From JAXLWB01 sp046328715 (GTDB lineage Bacteria; Chloroflexota; Anaerolineae; Caldilineales; Caldilineaceae): DNA of 64,000 bases. A program made the position numbers and the translations under genes. Positions within the stretch are counted from its first letter, which is position 1, and every line of letters begins with the position of its first letter. Positions 44,112-52,154 of this stretch are shown one piece after another. Location: assembly GCA_046328715.1 (NCBI GenBank), contig JAXLWB010000006.1, positions 62,001 to 126,000 of the forward strand. The letters are read 5' to 3'. The notes beneath the pieces are model-generated. The model saw only the letters and a program-made list of their open reading frames with translations, had not been told where the DNA came from and did not search any database.

Positions 44112-47100
44112 ATGGAGACACTGCACATTCGCCTCTTGGGTGACTTTCGGCTTAGCCAGGGTAACGAACGGATCGAGACAGTGAACACGCCGCGTTTGCA
44201 CTCCCTACTCGCCTATCTCCTGCTCCATCGCCATGCACCCCAATCACGTCACCAGCTCGCCTTTCAATTTTGGCCCGATTCCAGTGAAAAACAAGCCCAC
44301 ACCAATCTGCGCAAATTGCTCTTTCAACTGCGCAACGCCTTGCCCGCTCCGGACCATTTTCTGAACCAAGACCACCTCAACGTACAATGGCGACCCGAAG
44401 CACCCTTTATCCTCGATGTCGCCGAGTTGGAACGCGCCCTGGCGCGCTGTATCAGCGCCAATGGCAGAATGCTCGCCCATATTCAACCCGCTGAGTTGAC
44501 GCAGGTGGTGAGTCTATATCAGGGTGAGTTGCTGCCAAGCTGTTTGGACGAATGGATTCTGCCGCTACGCCAGCAACTACAGCAGCGTGTGATGCAGGTT
44601 TTGGAAGAATTGATCGAGCGCAGCCAACATCAGCAGGAGTATCGTGCTGGCATCAACTATGCTCGCCATCTGCTCGGCCTTGACCCCTTGCACGAGCGTG
44701 CCCATCAGCAGTTGATGCAGTTATACGCGCTCAACGGGGAACGCGTGGCGGCACTCCATCACTATCACACCTGCACCAACTTGTTCAAACAGGAATTGGG
44801 TGTCGAACCGGATGAAGAGACTCAGACGCTCTATCAGCGTATTCTCCATATGGAGGGGCAAGCAACCGGGTCCGCCGCAAAACCATTCGATACGTCACTG
44901 ATTGGACGCACAAACGAATGGCGTACGCTGCTGAGCGTCTGGCAACAGGTCCAGCGTCGCCAGGCGCACTTTCTCTCGATTGGCGGCGAAGCAGGGATTG
45001 GCAAAACCCGACTGGCCGAAGAGTTGATGGTTTGGGCCAGTGCGCAAGGGATGCGCACCGCACGCACTCGCTCGTATGAAGCGGAAGGCGGGTTGGCCTA
45101 TGGACCTGTCACCGAATGGTTACGCGCTCCGTCGATCAAAAATACGTTAAAAAAGTTGGACAAGCTGTGGCTCAGCGATGTTGCACGGCTCCTGCCCGAG
45201 CTGTTGAGTGAGCATGCCAATCTGACCCCACCAGCAGCGTTAAGTGAAGGCTGGCAACGTCAACGCTTTTTCGAGGCGTTGGCGCGGGCGATCCTGATCG
45301 ACAAGTCGCCGCTGCTGCTGCTAATCGATGACCTGCAATGGTGCGATTCGGAAACGCTGGCCTGGCTGCGCTTTCTGCTGCGTTTTGACCCACAGGCGCG
45401 CCTGCTGATCCTGGGCACATGGCGCAGTGAATCGGTAACAGCCGAGCACCCGCTACCGACTTTGCTGCGCGATCTGGGCAACGCCAATCAATTGACAACG
45501 CTTGAACTGACAGCACTCAGCGCAGGTGAAACCGCCGAACTGGCACAGCAACTAGCGACTCGGCAGATCGCTGCGCCGGAAATGCAAGAATTGTACAGGC
45601 TGACCGAGGGGCATCCGCTCTTTGTGGTCGAAACCGTGCGGGCGCGTGGTGAACAGGGTGTTCAAAGCTTGCCACCCAAGGTACAGCATGTGATCCAAAC
45701 ACGGCTAGCGCACCTCTCTGCCGAAGCACACGAATTGGCGGGATTGGCTGCAACGATTGGTCGTCGCTTCACGCTGGCGGTGCTCACCCATGCCAGCCAG
45801 CAGCCAGAAGAGACCTTTGTACGTGCCCTCGACGAGTTGTGGCAACGGCGCATTGTGTGCGAAGTGGGCGCCGACGACTACGATTTTACCCATGATCGCA
45901 TTCGTGAGGCGGCCACCCAATTGTTCAGCAGTGTACGGCGCAGATTGCTGCATCGCCGCGTGGCGGAAGCATTGGAGCGGGTCCACGCTGCACAGATCGA
46001 TGAAGTCAGCGCTCAATTGGCAACTCACTACGAACATGCTGGGCAACTCGATCAAGCCATGATCTATTGGCGTCGCGCCAGCGAACGAGCGGTAGCCAAA
46101 TATGCGCAACGCGATGCCATTCACTACCTGAGCCGGGTCTTGGCCTTGCTGCCTAGCACCGAGCAGGCGGAACGCTATCGATTGCTGCTGACGCGTGTCA
46201 AGCTCTACAATCACGAAGCCATGCGCCCGGAAGGCAAGGCCGATCTGGACGCCTTAGCCATGCTCGTCGAGACATTGGACGATGGCACAAACGCGGCCCT
46301 ACGGCGACGAGCAGAGGTAGCCCTCTGTATGGCGGACTATCGACGGGGTGTTGCCGACCAAGAACAAACGAGCGCGGCGATGCAGGCGGCCGCATTGGCG
46401 GAGCAATGTGGTGACGAAGCGCTGATGGCGCAGGCCTATTTCTTCTGGGCAGAAGCTAATCTTAACGACACAGACGCACTGGTGCGCTTGAGAAAAGCGC
46501 TTACCCTGGCCCACTCAGCGGGATTATTGCAAATTGAAGCGGAGGGGCTTTCGCTGTTAGGGCTGCACGGCATCTATTCAGGCGTCCCGCTGGCGGAGCT
46601 TGCAGCAGTCTTGCAACAATCGCTGGCCGTCTATCAACGATTGAGGGATCCGGCAGGGCAGGCTGGCGCACTGGGCATGTTAGCTTATATCATTTATACA
46701 CAACGCGAAGGCAACTACGAGTTGGCGATTCGTTACTGTGAGCAGGCACTTGAACTTGTCAGCGATGGCTGGGATGCGGAACGCTTTGCTAAAGGCAACT
46801 TGGGCTGTCTTTGGTATTTTCTGGGTGACTATGCCCGCGCAAAGCCCTATCTCGAAGAGGAATTAGCCATTGTCCAAGCGGTCCAACACTGGGGAGGCGA
46901 GGCTGGTTCTCGGCTGGAATTGGGACTTCTGCATCAGGCAATGGGCGATGATGGCATGGCGTGCCTGCATTTGGAGCGTGCTTATCAACTGATGCGCGAC
47001 AACAACGGCACACAACAGTACCGAGTGAAGATCGAAGGCCAGCTTGCCCTCTTCTATCAGCGGATAGGCGAACCAGCGCGCGCCGCACTCCATGCCGAGG

Positions 47101-47582
47101 CGGCAATCCACTTTGCGAACAAACTCAGCGATCCCCGAGTCCAAGGCGATGCCTTTACGCGCTGCGCTCGTGTATGGAGCGACCAGGGCAAGCTTGTCGA
47201 AGCGACTGAATTTTTTCAGCAAGCTCTGATTTGTTACCAGCAGATGGAACAATACAACCATACGACCATGCCGCTGGTCGGTTTGGCAGAAATTGCGCTG
47301 CGCCAAAATGATCCAGACCAGGCACAGGCGTTGCTCGAACAGCTTCTCCACCATCTGCAAACGCATCAACTCGACCGCACCGAAGAGGATTTATATGTGT
47401 ACATGACGGGCTATCGGGCGTTGCAAGCGCTCAACGATCCTGGCGCCGCCAGGCTGCTGCAACTGGCCTACGAGCAACTACAAGTATGCGCCGCCTCGCT
47501 ACAATCCGAGCATGATTTGGCCACCTTTTGGGCTGCGCCCCAGCACGCCGAGGTGCGCACAGCGCTGAGCCAAAGGGGCTGA
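44112..47582 (+). CDS. BTAD regulator with AAA ATPase and TPR repeats (fourth BTAD gene)
   Basis: 1156 residues. Winged helix plus BTAD (about 1-255; LHSLLAYLLLHRHAPQSRHQLAFQFWPDS, and YALNGERVAALHHYHTCTNLFKQELGVEPDEETQTLY), then an AAA_16-type ATPase (about 265-560) with Walker A GGEAGIGKTRLAEEL near 291 and Walker B PLLLLIDDLQWCDSETLAWL near 400, then winged helix and TPR repeats to the end. This is the AfsR/MalT-like arrangement rather than NB-ARC. ATG 44112 was preferred: the domain starts there and AAAAGGGAG lies 11 bases upstream. The zinc-knuckle-like HxH...CxxC of the other three BTAD domains is missing. Confidence 0.92.
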   Translation: METLHIRLLGDFRLSQGNERIETVNTPRLHSLLAYLLLHRHAPQSRHQLAFQFWPDSSEKQAHTNLRKLLFQLRNALPAPDHFLNQDHLNVQWRPEAPFILDVAELERALARCISANGRMLAHIQPAELTQVVSLYQGELLPSCLDEWILPLRQQLQQRVMQVLEELIERSQHQQEYRAGINYARHLLGLDPLHERAHQQLMQLYALNGERVAALHHYHTCTNLFKQELGVEPDEETQTLYQRILHMEGQATGSAAKPFDTSLIGRTNEWRTLLSVWQQVQRRQAHFLSIGGEAGIGKTRLAEELMVWASAQGMRTARTRSYEAEGGLAYGPVTEWLRAPSIKNTLKKLDKLWLSDVARLLPELLSEHANLTPPAALSEGWQRQRFFEALARAILIDKSPLLLLIDDLQWCDSETLAWLRFLLRFDPQARLLILGTWRSESVTAEHPLPTLLRDLGNANQLTTLELTALSAGETAELAQQLATRQIAAPEMQELYRLTEGHPLFVVETVRARGEQGVQSLPPKVQHVIQTRLAHLSAEAHELAGLAATIGRRFTLAVLTHASQQPEETFVRALDELWQRRIVCEVGADDYDFTHDRIREAATQLFSSVRRRLLHRRVAEALERVHAAQIDEVSAQLATHYEHAGQLDQAMIYWRRASERAVAKYAQRDAIHYLSRVLALLPSTEQAERYRLLLTRVKLYNHEAMRPEGKADLDALAMLVETLDDGTNAALRRRAEVALCMADYRRGVADQEQTSAAMQAAALAEQCGDEALMAQAYFFWAEANLNDTDALVRLRKALTLAHSAGLLQIEAEGLSLLGLHGIYSGVPLAELAAVLQQSLAVYQRLRDPAGQAGALGMLAYIIYTQREGNYELAIRYCEQALELVSDGWDAERFAKGNLGCLWYFLGDYARAKPYLEEELAIVQAVQHWGGEAGSRLELGLLHQAMGDDGMACLHLERAYQLMRDNNGTQQYRVKIEGQLALFYQRIGEPARAALHAEAAIHFANKLSDPRVQGDAFTRCARVWSDQGKLVEATEFFQQALICYQQMEQYNHTTMPLVGLAEIALRQNDPDQAQALLEQLLHHLQTHQLDRTEEDLYVYMTGYRALQALNDPGAARLLQLAYEQLQVCAASLQSEHDLATFWAAPQHAEVRTALSQRG

Positions 47583-47803
47583 ACACGTTCATGTCCATTC
47601 TCTACATCCAATTCCGGGTAACTTTCGGTATGGAGCGACCTGGATCACCTAACAAACACGCCAGCGAAGCAGCCGTTACAAGTACATTTGCCCTGGCTTT
47701 TCCCTTTATTTCTCCTTTTTTGCCCAAAGACAGGTCTGCATTTCCTCGAAGAACAGCATACAGCTTGCGATAAATAGCGGTTGTTTTATATATCCTCTTC
47801 AAG
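47583..47803. other. Non-coding gap after the fourth BTAD gene
   Basis: No supported gene or clear terminator; it leads into the ACGCTT repeats. Confidence 0.4.
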
Positions 47804-47869
47804 CAACGCTTCAGGAAACGCTTTTCTTCGCGCCAAGCAACGCTTACGCAACGCTCCGCCTGCTACCCT
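47804..47869 (+). promoter_or_regulatory. ACGCTT direct-repeat promoter upstream of the SnoaL-like gene
   Basis: CAACGCTT or close variants occur at 47804, 47816, 47838 and 47849 (spacings 12, 22, 11), and TACCCT, a possible -10, starts 7 bases after the last. Direct repeats on one helix face just upstream of the -10 is the layout known for SARP/BTAD targets. The adjacent upstream gene is itself a BTAD regulator, so it is the natural candidate to bind here. Confidence 0.55.
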
Positions 47870-47961
47870 ATTCACACAAGCGTGATGCAGCCAACACAAC
47901 CTACAATCACAAAGCGATCAGGTTGGCGATATCACCTGCTCCCAGTGGGAGGTAACCGATC

Positions 47962-48342
47962 ATGGATGCGATTCCGCCCGCACTACTGGCCGCTCAGCAA
48001 CAGTTGTGCATCAGTTTTGAACGTAGTGACGCGGCGGGCGTGGCAGCAATCTATGCCGAAGCGGGGCAGATTATGCCCGCTTACTCTGCGGCGATCCGCG
48101 GGCGAGCGGCGATCCAAGCTTTTTGGCAGGGCTGCATCGACATGGGCATCTGCACCATGCAGCGCATTCCGCTCGAGGTGGATTCTCTGGCAGGGACGAT
48201 CAATGAAGTGGGTGTGTATCGCTTTTTCGATCGCCAGCAGCACGTACTCGATGTTGGCAAGTATGTCATCATCTGGAAAGAACAAGGTGGGCAGTGGCAG
48301 ATTCAGTGCGATATCTGGACCAGTAATTTGCCATCTGGCTAG
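47962..48342 (+). CDS. SnoaL/DUF4440-like (NTF2-fold) protein
   Basis: 126 residues. LLAAQQQLCISFERSDAAGVAAIYAEAGQIMPAYSAAIRGRAAIQAFW followed by a beta-rich half ending YVIIWKEQGGQWQIQCDIWTSN is the standard NTF2-like/SnoaL layout with a conserved final W. These small domains bind or isomerise hydrophobic molecules or act as dimers of unknown use. GGAGGTAA 8 bases upstream gives a strong ribosome site. It may be controlled by the ACGCTT repeats 100 bases upstream. Confidence 0.85.
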   Translation: MDAIPPALLAAQQQLCISFERSDAAGVAAIYAEAGQIMPAYSAAIRGRAAIQAFWQGCIDMGICTMQRIPLEVDSLAGTINEVGVYRFFDRQQHVLDVGKYVIIWKEQGGQWQIQCDIWTSNLPSG

Positions 48343-48464
48343 TACGGTGGGTCAGTGAGACAGTAGTCTCCATTCTTTTGGTAACACACGGCGCATTCCA
48401 CAGCATCAGGCTACAGCCGTTGTTGCACTGTTTGCTCATCTGTCAAAAGTGTGAGAGATCGAAC

Positions 48465-48530
48465 ACGTCCCCGGCACGGCGCCTACGATTTGCGTACTGC
48501 CAACCACGTTCTGCGCCGTGCCGGGGACGT
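48465..48530. repeat. Perfect 18-bp inverted repeat (ACGTCCCCGGCACGGCGC)
   Basis: Left arm ACGTCCCCGGCACGGCGC (48465-48482) is exactly complementary to GCGCCGTGCCGGGGACGT (48513-48530) around a 30-base loop. It is GC-rich, unlike its surroundings. It lies between the SnoaL-like and OsmC-like genes, about 75 bases before the latter's start. No T-run follows, so a mobile or REP-like palindrome is as likely as a terminator. Confidence 0.85.
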
Positions 48531-48603
48531 TGCTCACGCTTTGCATAGATGAGCCACACTGTTTATTTCACTTGCAGTTTCAAATCTAAAAGGAGTCGAG
48601 AAC

Positions 48604-49806
48604 ATGTCGAAGTCGCACTGGAAGTTAGTCATATTGTTCGTGTTGTTAGCATCAGGGTTGGCGCTGACGATTGGCAGTCGTGGAGCGCAAGCCGCCCCAG
48701 CAGGACAAGAAGCACCCAAGTTGAACACGTCGGTGGTCACGGGCACGGTGGTGATGCCCGGTCGGGCGATTGTCAACGCACGCAGCAACCATTGGGTGGT
48801 CGATTCGCCAGGCCTGCTGGCCGGACCCAATCAAGAGGTGAACCCATTGGAACTGCTGCTCGGTGCGCTCAACACCTGTGGCATCTTTATCTATGAGAAG
48901 GCGGCGCAAGAGTTGGGCATTCCGCTCGATAGTATCTCAGCCGTCACAGAGGGCGATTTTGCGGCGCAAGGGCTGAAGGATGGTTCGGTCAATCCACGGC
49001 TGCGCGCCTTCCGGGTCAAGATCAACATGAGCGGACCTAGCGTTGCCCAAGCCAATCAACTACGGGCACAATTCAAAACGCGCTGTCCCATCTACACCAC
49101 CCTCTCGCTGGCGGCACCCATTGACATCATGCACGTCGGTATGGACGATCAGGTTGGCGCGCTGTTAGAAGTTGCCTTCACTTATGATTTTGCAACTGCC
49201 GACGAATACATCGCCGCGGTTTCGCCCATGGCCGAGCAGTGGGCCGCAGTGCCAGGGCTGCTCTGGAAGATTTGGACACTCAACCCAGAGACCAAGCGGG
49301 CGGGTGCAGTCTACCTCTTCGAAAGTGCCGAAGCGCGTCAAGCGTATCTCGATAGTGAACTGGCTGCTGCGGTCGCCAACCAACCCCATTTCAGCGATTT
49401 CGCTGTCACACCCTATGGCGTGATGGGTGCAGAGTCGCGTGTGACCAATGCCCCACTGATCGGTTCCTCCGCGGATGCTGCGGCTGAAAACCCAGGCGTG
49501 ATTCTGGAAGTTGCCTTTACCTACGACTTTGCCACTGCTGAGGAATACATCACCGCCGTTTCGCCCTTGGCCGAGCAGTGGAACGCAGTACCCGGATTGA
49601 TCTGGAAGACCTGGACGCTCAACCCTGAAACGAAGCGGGCAGGGGCCGTCTATCACTTTGAAAGTGCCGAGGCAGCCCAGGCCTATCTGGAAAGTGAATT
49701 AGGGCAGGCAGTCGCCAATCACCCACACTTTAGCGAATTTGACGTGCAAATCTACGGCATCATGGCGGCGGAGACGTCGATCACACATGGGCCGGTAGGG
49801 AAGTAA
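48604..49806 (+). CDS. Exported OsmC-like protein fused to two ABM/YdhR-like domains
   Basis: 400 residues. Signal peptide: MSKSHWKLVILFVLLASGLALTI with a likely cut after AQA. OsmC/Ohr-like domain at about 45-175 with both redox Cys in context (LLGALNTCGIFIYEKAA and FKTRCPIYTTLS), as in thiol-dependent peroxidases of the OsmC/Ohr class. Two tandem repeats follow (about 180-285 and 297-397): each reads LEVAFTYDFATA-EYI-AVSP-AEQW-AVPGL-WK-WTLNPETKRAGAVY-FESAE, the YdhR-like monooxygenase fold. The two repeats are about four-fifths alike, a recent internal duplication. A ribosome site AAAAGGAG is 11 bases upstream. An exported OsmC-ABM fusion is unusual; function not known. Confidence 0.88.
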   Translation: MSKSHWKLVILFVLLASGLALTIGSRGAQAAPAGQEAPKLNTSVVTGTVVMPGRAIVNARSNHWVVDSPGLLAGPNQEVNPLELLLGALNTCGIFIYEKAAQELGIPLDSISAVTEGDFAAQGLKDGSVNPRLRAFRVKINMSGPSVAQANQLRAQFKTRCPIYTTLSLAAPIDIMHVGMDDQVGALLEVAFTYDFATADEYIAAVSPMAEQWAAVPGLLWKIWTLNPETKRAGAVYLFESAEARQAYLDSELAAAVANQPHFSDFAVTPYGVMGAESRVTNAPLIGSSADAAAENPGVILEVAFTYDFATAEEYITAVSPLAEQWNAVPGLIWKTWTLNPETKRAGAVYHFESAEAAQAYLESELGQAVANHPHFSEFDVQIYGIMAAETSITHGPVGK

Positions 49807-49867
49807 AACGCCGGCATATGTAACTGCTTTGAAAATGGTGAATAGTGGATCGTGTACTAGCGGTTGC

Positions 49868-49909
49868 CACTAAGTAACACTTTTTGCGGTTAAAAAGTGT
49901 TACTTAGTG
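49868..49909. repeat. Perfect 18-bp hairpin in the gap before the lipoprotein hydrolase
   Basis: CACTAAGTAACACTTTTT (49868-49885) is exactly complementary to AAAAAGTGTTACTTAGTG (49892-49909) around a 6-base loop. The T5 is inside the stem, so it may act as a terminator in either direction for the upstream OsmC gene, or as an operator. No second copy was seen in the window. Confidence 0.8.
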
Positions 49910-50050
49910 CAGAGCATCAGTATAGATAGTTGCTCGTCATCATCCGCTATCCACCATCCATCAGTAACAATCATTTTCATCGCTATTGGTGAGCGTTGCT
50001 CATGTTGCCTGAATATTATGACAACCCTACAATAGAAAAGGAGGCCAATC

Positions 50051-51319
50051 ATGTTTACCCTACGCACCCTGTTTGCTTTCATTGTGTTGTTCTCTATTCT
50101 GCTTGTGAGCGCCTGCCAGCCGATTCAGGCACCCGCCCCAAATCAGGCCCCGTCTGCCCCGCAAGGACTCCGGCCCGATGCCCCACCTTATGCAGTACAT
50201 GGCCCATTTGGGGTGGGCTACTGGTCACCAGCCAATAGCGATGGGAGTACCCGCCCGATGCAAATGAGTATCTGGTATCCGGCGCTCAACCCAACAGGAA
50301 AGCAGGAGAAAATCGCCTATACCACTGATCTCAAAGATGCCACGATACCCGCTGATCAGCGCATTGTGCCAAGCCTTGGACATGCGCTCTTAAACGCCGA
50401 GGTTGATGTCGCCAAGGGGCCATATCCGCTAGTGGTTTTCTCGCACGGCTTTACCGGCAGCGCTGGCGCCTACAGTGCCTATCAAGAGCATTATGCCTCG
50501 TACGGCTTTGTAGTGCTCGCCCCGGAACATAGTGAACAATACGATGAATCGTTACAGGATCTCTGGAAAAGTGCGATTGACCGTCCCCGCAACATCAAAC
50601 AGGCGCTGGACTATGCCGAGGCGCTCAACGCGCCAGGCGGTGAACTGGAGGGCATGATTGATATGGCGCGCGTGGCTGTGGTCGGTCATTCCTACGGCGG
50701 TTATACGGCGCTGGCCGCGGCAGGTGCGCAATATGATCTGGTCGCATTTAATGACCGTTGCGCCCAGTTGCCCGAAGATGATCCGTTTGCCTGGATTTGC
50801 ACGGTGTTAGTGCCAAACGAGGCAAACATGGCTGCCCGCGCCGGACTGGAACCAATGCCCACAGGGCTTTGGCCCTCGTTCGGCGATCCCCGCGTGAAGA
50901 CGATTGTCACTATGGCGGGCGACTCGTACTTCTTCGACCAAGCCGGCTTGGCGAAAATCACCATTCCCGTAATGGCGTTGGGCGGCACCGCCGATACCGG
51001 GACACCGTATGACTGGGGCGTCAAACCGACGTATGATTATGCGGCGAGCGAACAAAAGGCGTTGGTAACGTTCATTGGCGGCGAGCACTTGGTTTTTGGT
51101 ATACCCTGTGAACGCCTGCCCTGGGCGCTCAACAACCCAGTCTATAACTTTATTTGTTATGACCCAGTCTGGGACAAAGCTCGCTCGCTGGATCTGGCGT
51201 TACATTTTTCCACCGCGTTTCTGCTGGATATGCTCAATGGCGACGCGGCTGCGCACGAAGCGCTATTGCCGGGGGCATTCCAATTTCCCGGCATTGAATA
51301 TGCAACAACCCTAAAATAG
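50051..51319 (+). CDS. Lipoprotein alpha/beta hydrolase (PAF-acetylhydrolase-like)
   Basis: 422 residues. Lipobox LVSAC at 17-21 after a hydrophobic helix predicts lipid anchoring outside the membrane; a Pro/Ala/Gln-rich linker follows. The hydrolase core has the oxyanion part YPLVVFSHGFTGSAGAYSAY, the nucleophile elbow VAVVGHSYGGYTAL (Ser) and the acid/His parts AGDSYFFDQAGL and FIGGEHLVFGIP. This layout fits the PAF-acetylhydrolase isoform II / dienelactone hydrolase-like group; ester substrate unknown. AAAAGGAGG lies just upstream of the ATG. Followed 82 bases later by the SH3-LysM gene. Confidence 0.88.
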   Translation: MFTLRTLFAFIVLFSILLVSACQPIQAPAPNQAPSAPQGLRPDAPPYAVHGPFGVGYWSPANSDGSTRPMQMSIWYPALNPTGKQEKIAYTTDLKDATIPADQRIVPSLGHALLNAEVDVAKGPYPLVVFSHGFTGSAGAYSAYQEHYASYGFVVLAPEHSEQYDESLQDLWKSAIDRPRNIKQALDYAEALNAPGGELEGMIDMARVAVVGHSYGGYTALAAAGAQYDLVAFNDRCAQLPEDDPFAWICTVLVPNEANMAARAGLEPMPTGLWPSFGDPRVKTIVTMAGDSYFFDQAGLAKITIPVMALGGTADTGTPYDWGVKPTYDYAASEQKALVTFIGGEHLVFGIPCERLPWALNNPVYNFICYDPVWDKARSLDLALHFSTAFLLDMLNGDAAAHEALLPGAFQFPGIEYATTLK

Positions 51320-51401
51320 TCAGCTGCAACCAAACCAAGGAGGAAAATCATACTTTGCATATCATCTCTATCCGTTGAAAGATTCCCAAAGGAGAAGACA
51401 A

Positions 51402-52109
51402 GTGACCCACAATTTTCAACTTGGCCCCTTGGCCTATGTGCTGCACGAACCACCCCATCCAAACCGTGTGCGAAGCAAACCAGGTACGAGTGCACCTGTT
51501 GTTGGCTGGCTTCATCCGGGTGTTGTCATGGAAGTTACACAAGAACCGGTCGTAGTTGATAACGTTGTTTGGTATTACATACAATCCAACTATGCGGATG
51601 TCCAGGGCTGGACGATGGCGAGTCAAAATGGTGAAGCCTATATTGCAGAGGTCCAATTCGAGGCGCAATGTTTTGGCACGCTCCCTTCAAGATTACAGCC
51701 TGGAGATCGGGCTGGGGTAACGCACTTTCCGGATCAACCGAATCATGTGCGCTCTCTGCCTCAACTCAGCCAACCAGCATTCGCCCAAGTGCTCAACCCA
51801 GGCGATGAAATGTTGATCATGCAACGTCAAGGCTGTGATGGCCAGATCACCTGGTGTCGTGTTGCGGCGATGAACGGGCTGGATGGTTGGACTGGTGAAT
51901 GCGATGGCAGTCAATATTGGCTGGAGCCACTGGTCATCAACCATCATGGCCAGCCAGCCGGGCACTATTACAAGGTGCAAACTGGAGATACCCTTAGCAA
52001 GATCGCATTAACTTTTGGCAAAACGCTCGAACAATTGATAGATGCTAACCCAGGCATCCACAATCCCAATTTGATTGAGATAGGTCAGCGGGTGTGGGTT
52101 GCAGGATAG
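51402..52109 (+). CDS. SH3-LysM protein without signal peptide
   Basis: 235 residues from GTG 51402, which has AAAGGAGA 7 bases upstream (the longer frame to a TTG at 51375 lacks a site). Two SH3-like segments (about 15-75: VRSKPGTSAPVVGWLHPG; about 105-175: HFPDQPNHVRSLPQLS then WCRVAAMNGLDGWTGE) are followed by a C-terminal LysM (about 188-235: HYYKVQTGDTLSKIALTFGKTLEQLIDANPGI), which binds peptidoglycan or chitin-like glycans. There is no signal peptide or TM segment, so localisation is unclear; non-classical export or a cytosolic use is possible. Followed by a terminator. Confidence 0.88.
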   Translation: MTHNFQLGPLAYVLHEPPHPNRVRSKPGTSAPVVGWLHPGVVMEVTQEPVVVDNVVWYYIQSNYADVQGWTMASQNGEAYIAEVQFEAQCFGTLPSRLQPGDRAGVTHFPDQPNHVRSLPQLSQPAFAQVLNPGDEMLIMQRQGCDGQITWCRVAAMNGLDGWTGECDGSQYWLEPLVINHHGQPAGHYYKVQTGDTLSKIALTFGKTLEQLIDANPGIHNPNLIEIGQRVWVAG

Positions 52110-52119
52110 GGAACAACAG

Positions 52120-52154
52120 AGCGGGATGCAAGTGACACTTTCATCCCGCTTTTT
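52120..52154 (+). terminator. Rho-independent terminator after the SH3-LysM gene
   Basis: AGCGGGATG (52120-52128) pairs with CATCCCGCT (52142-52150) and is followed by TTTT. It also lies about 105 bases beyond the stop of the convergent giant gene 2. Confidence 0.8.
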
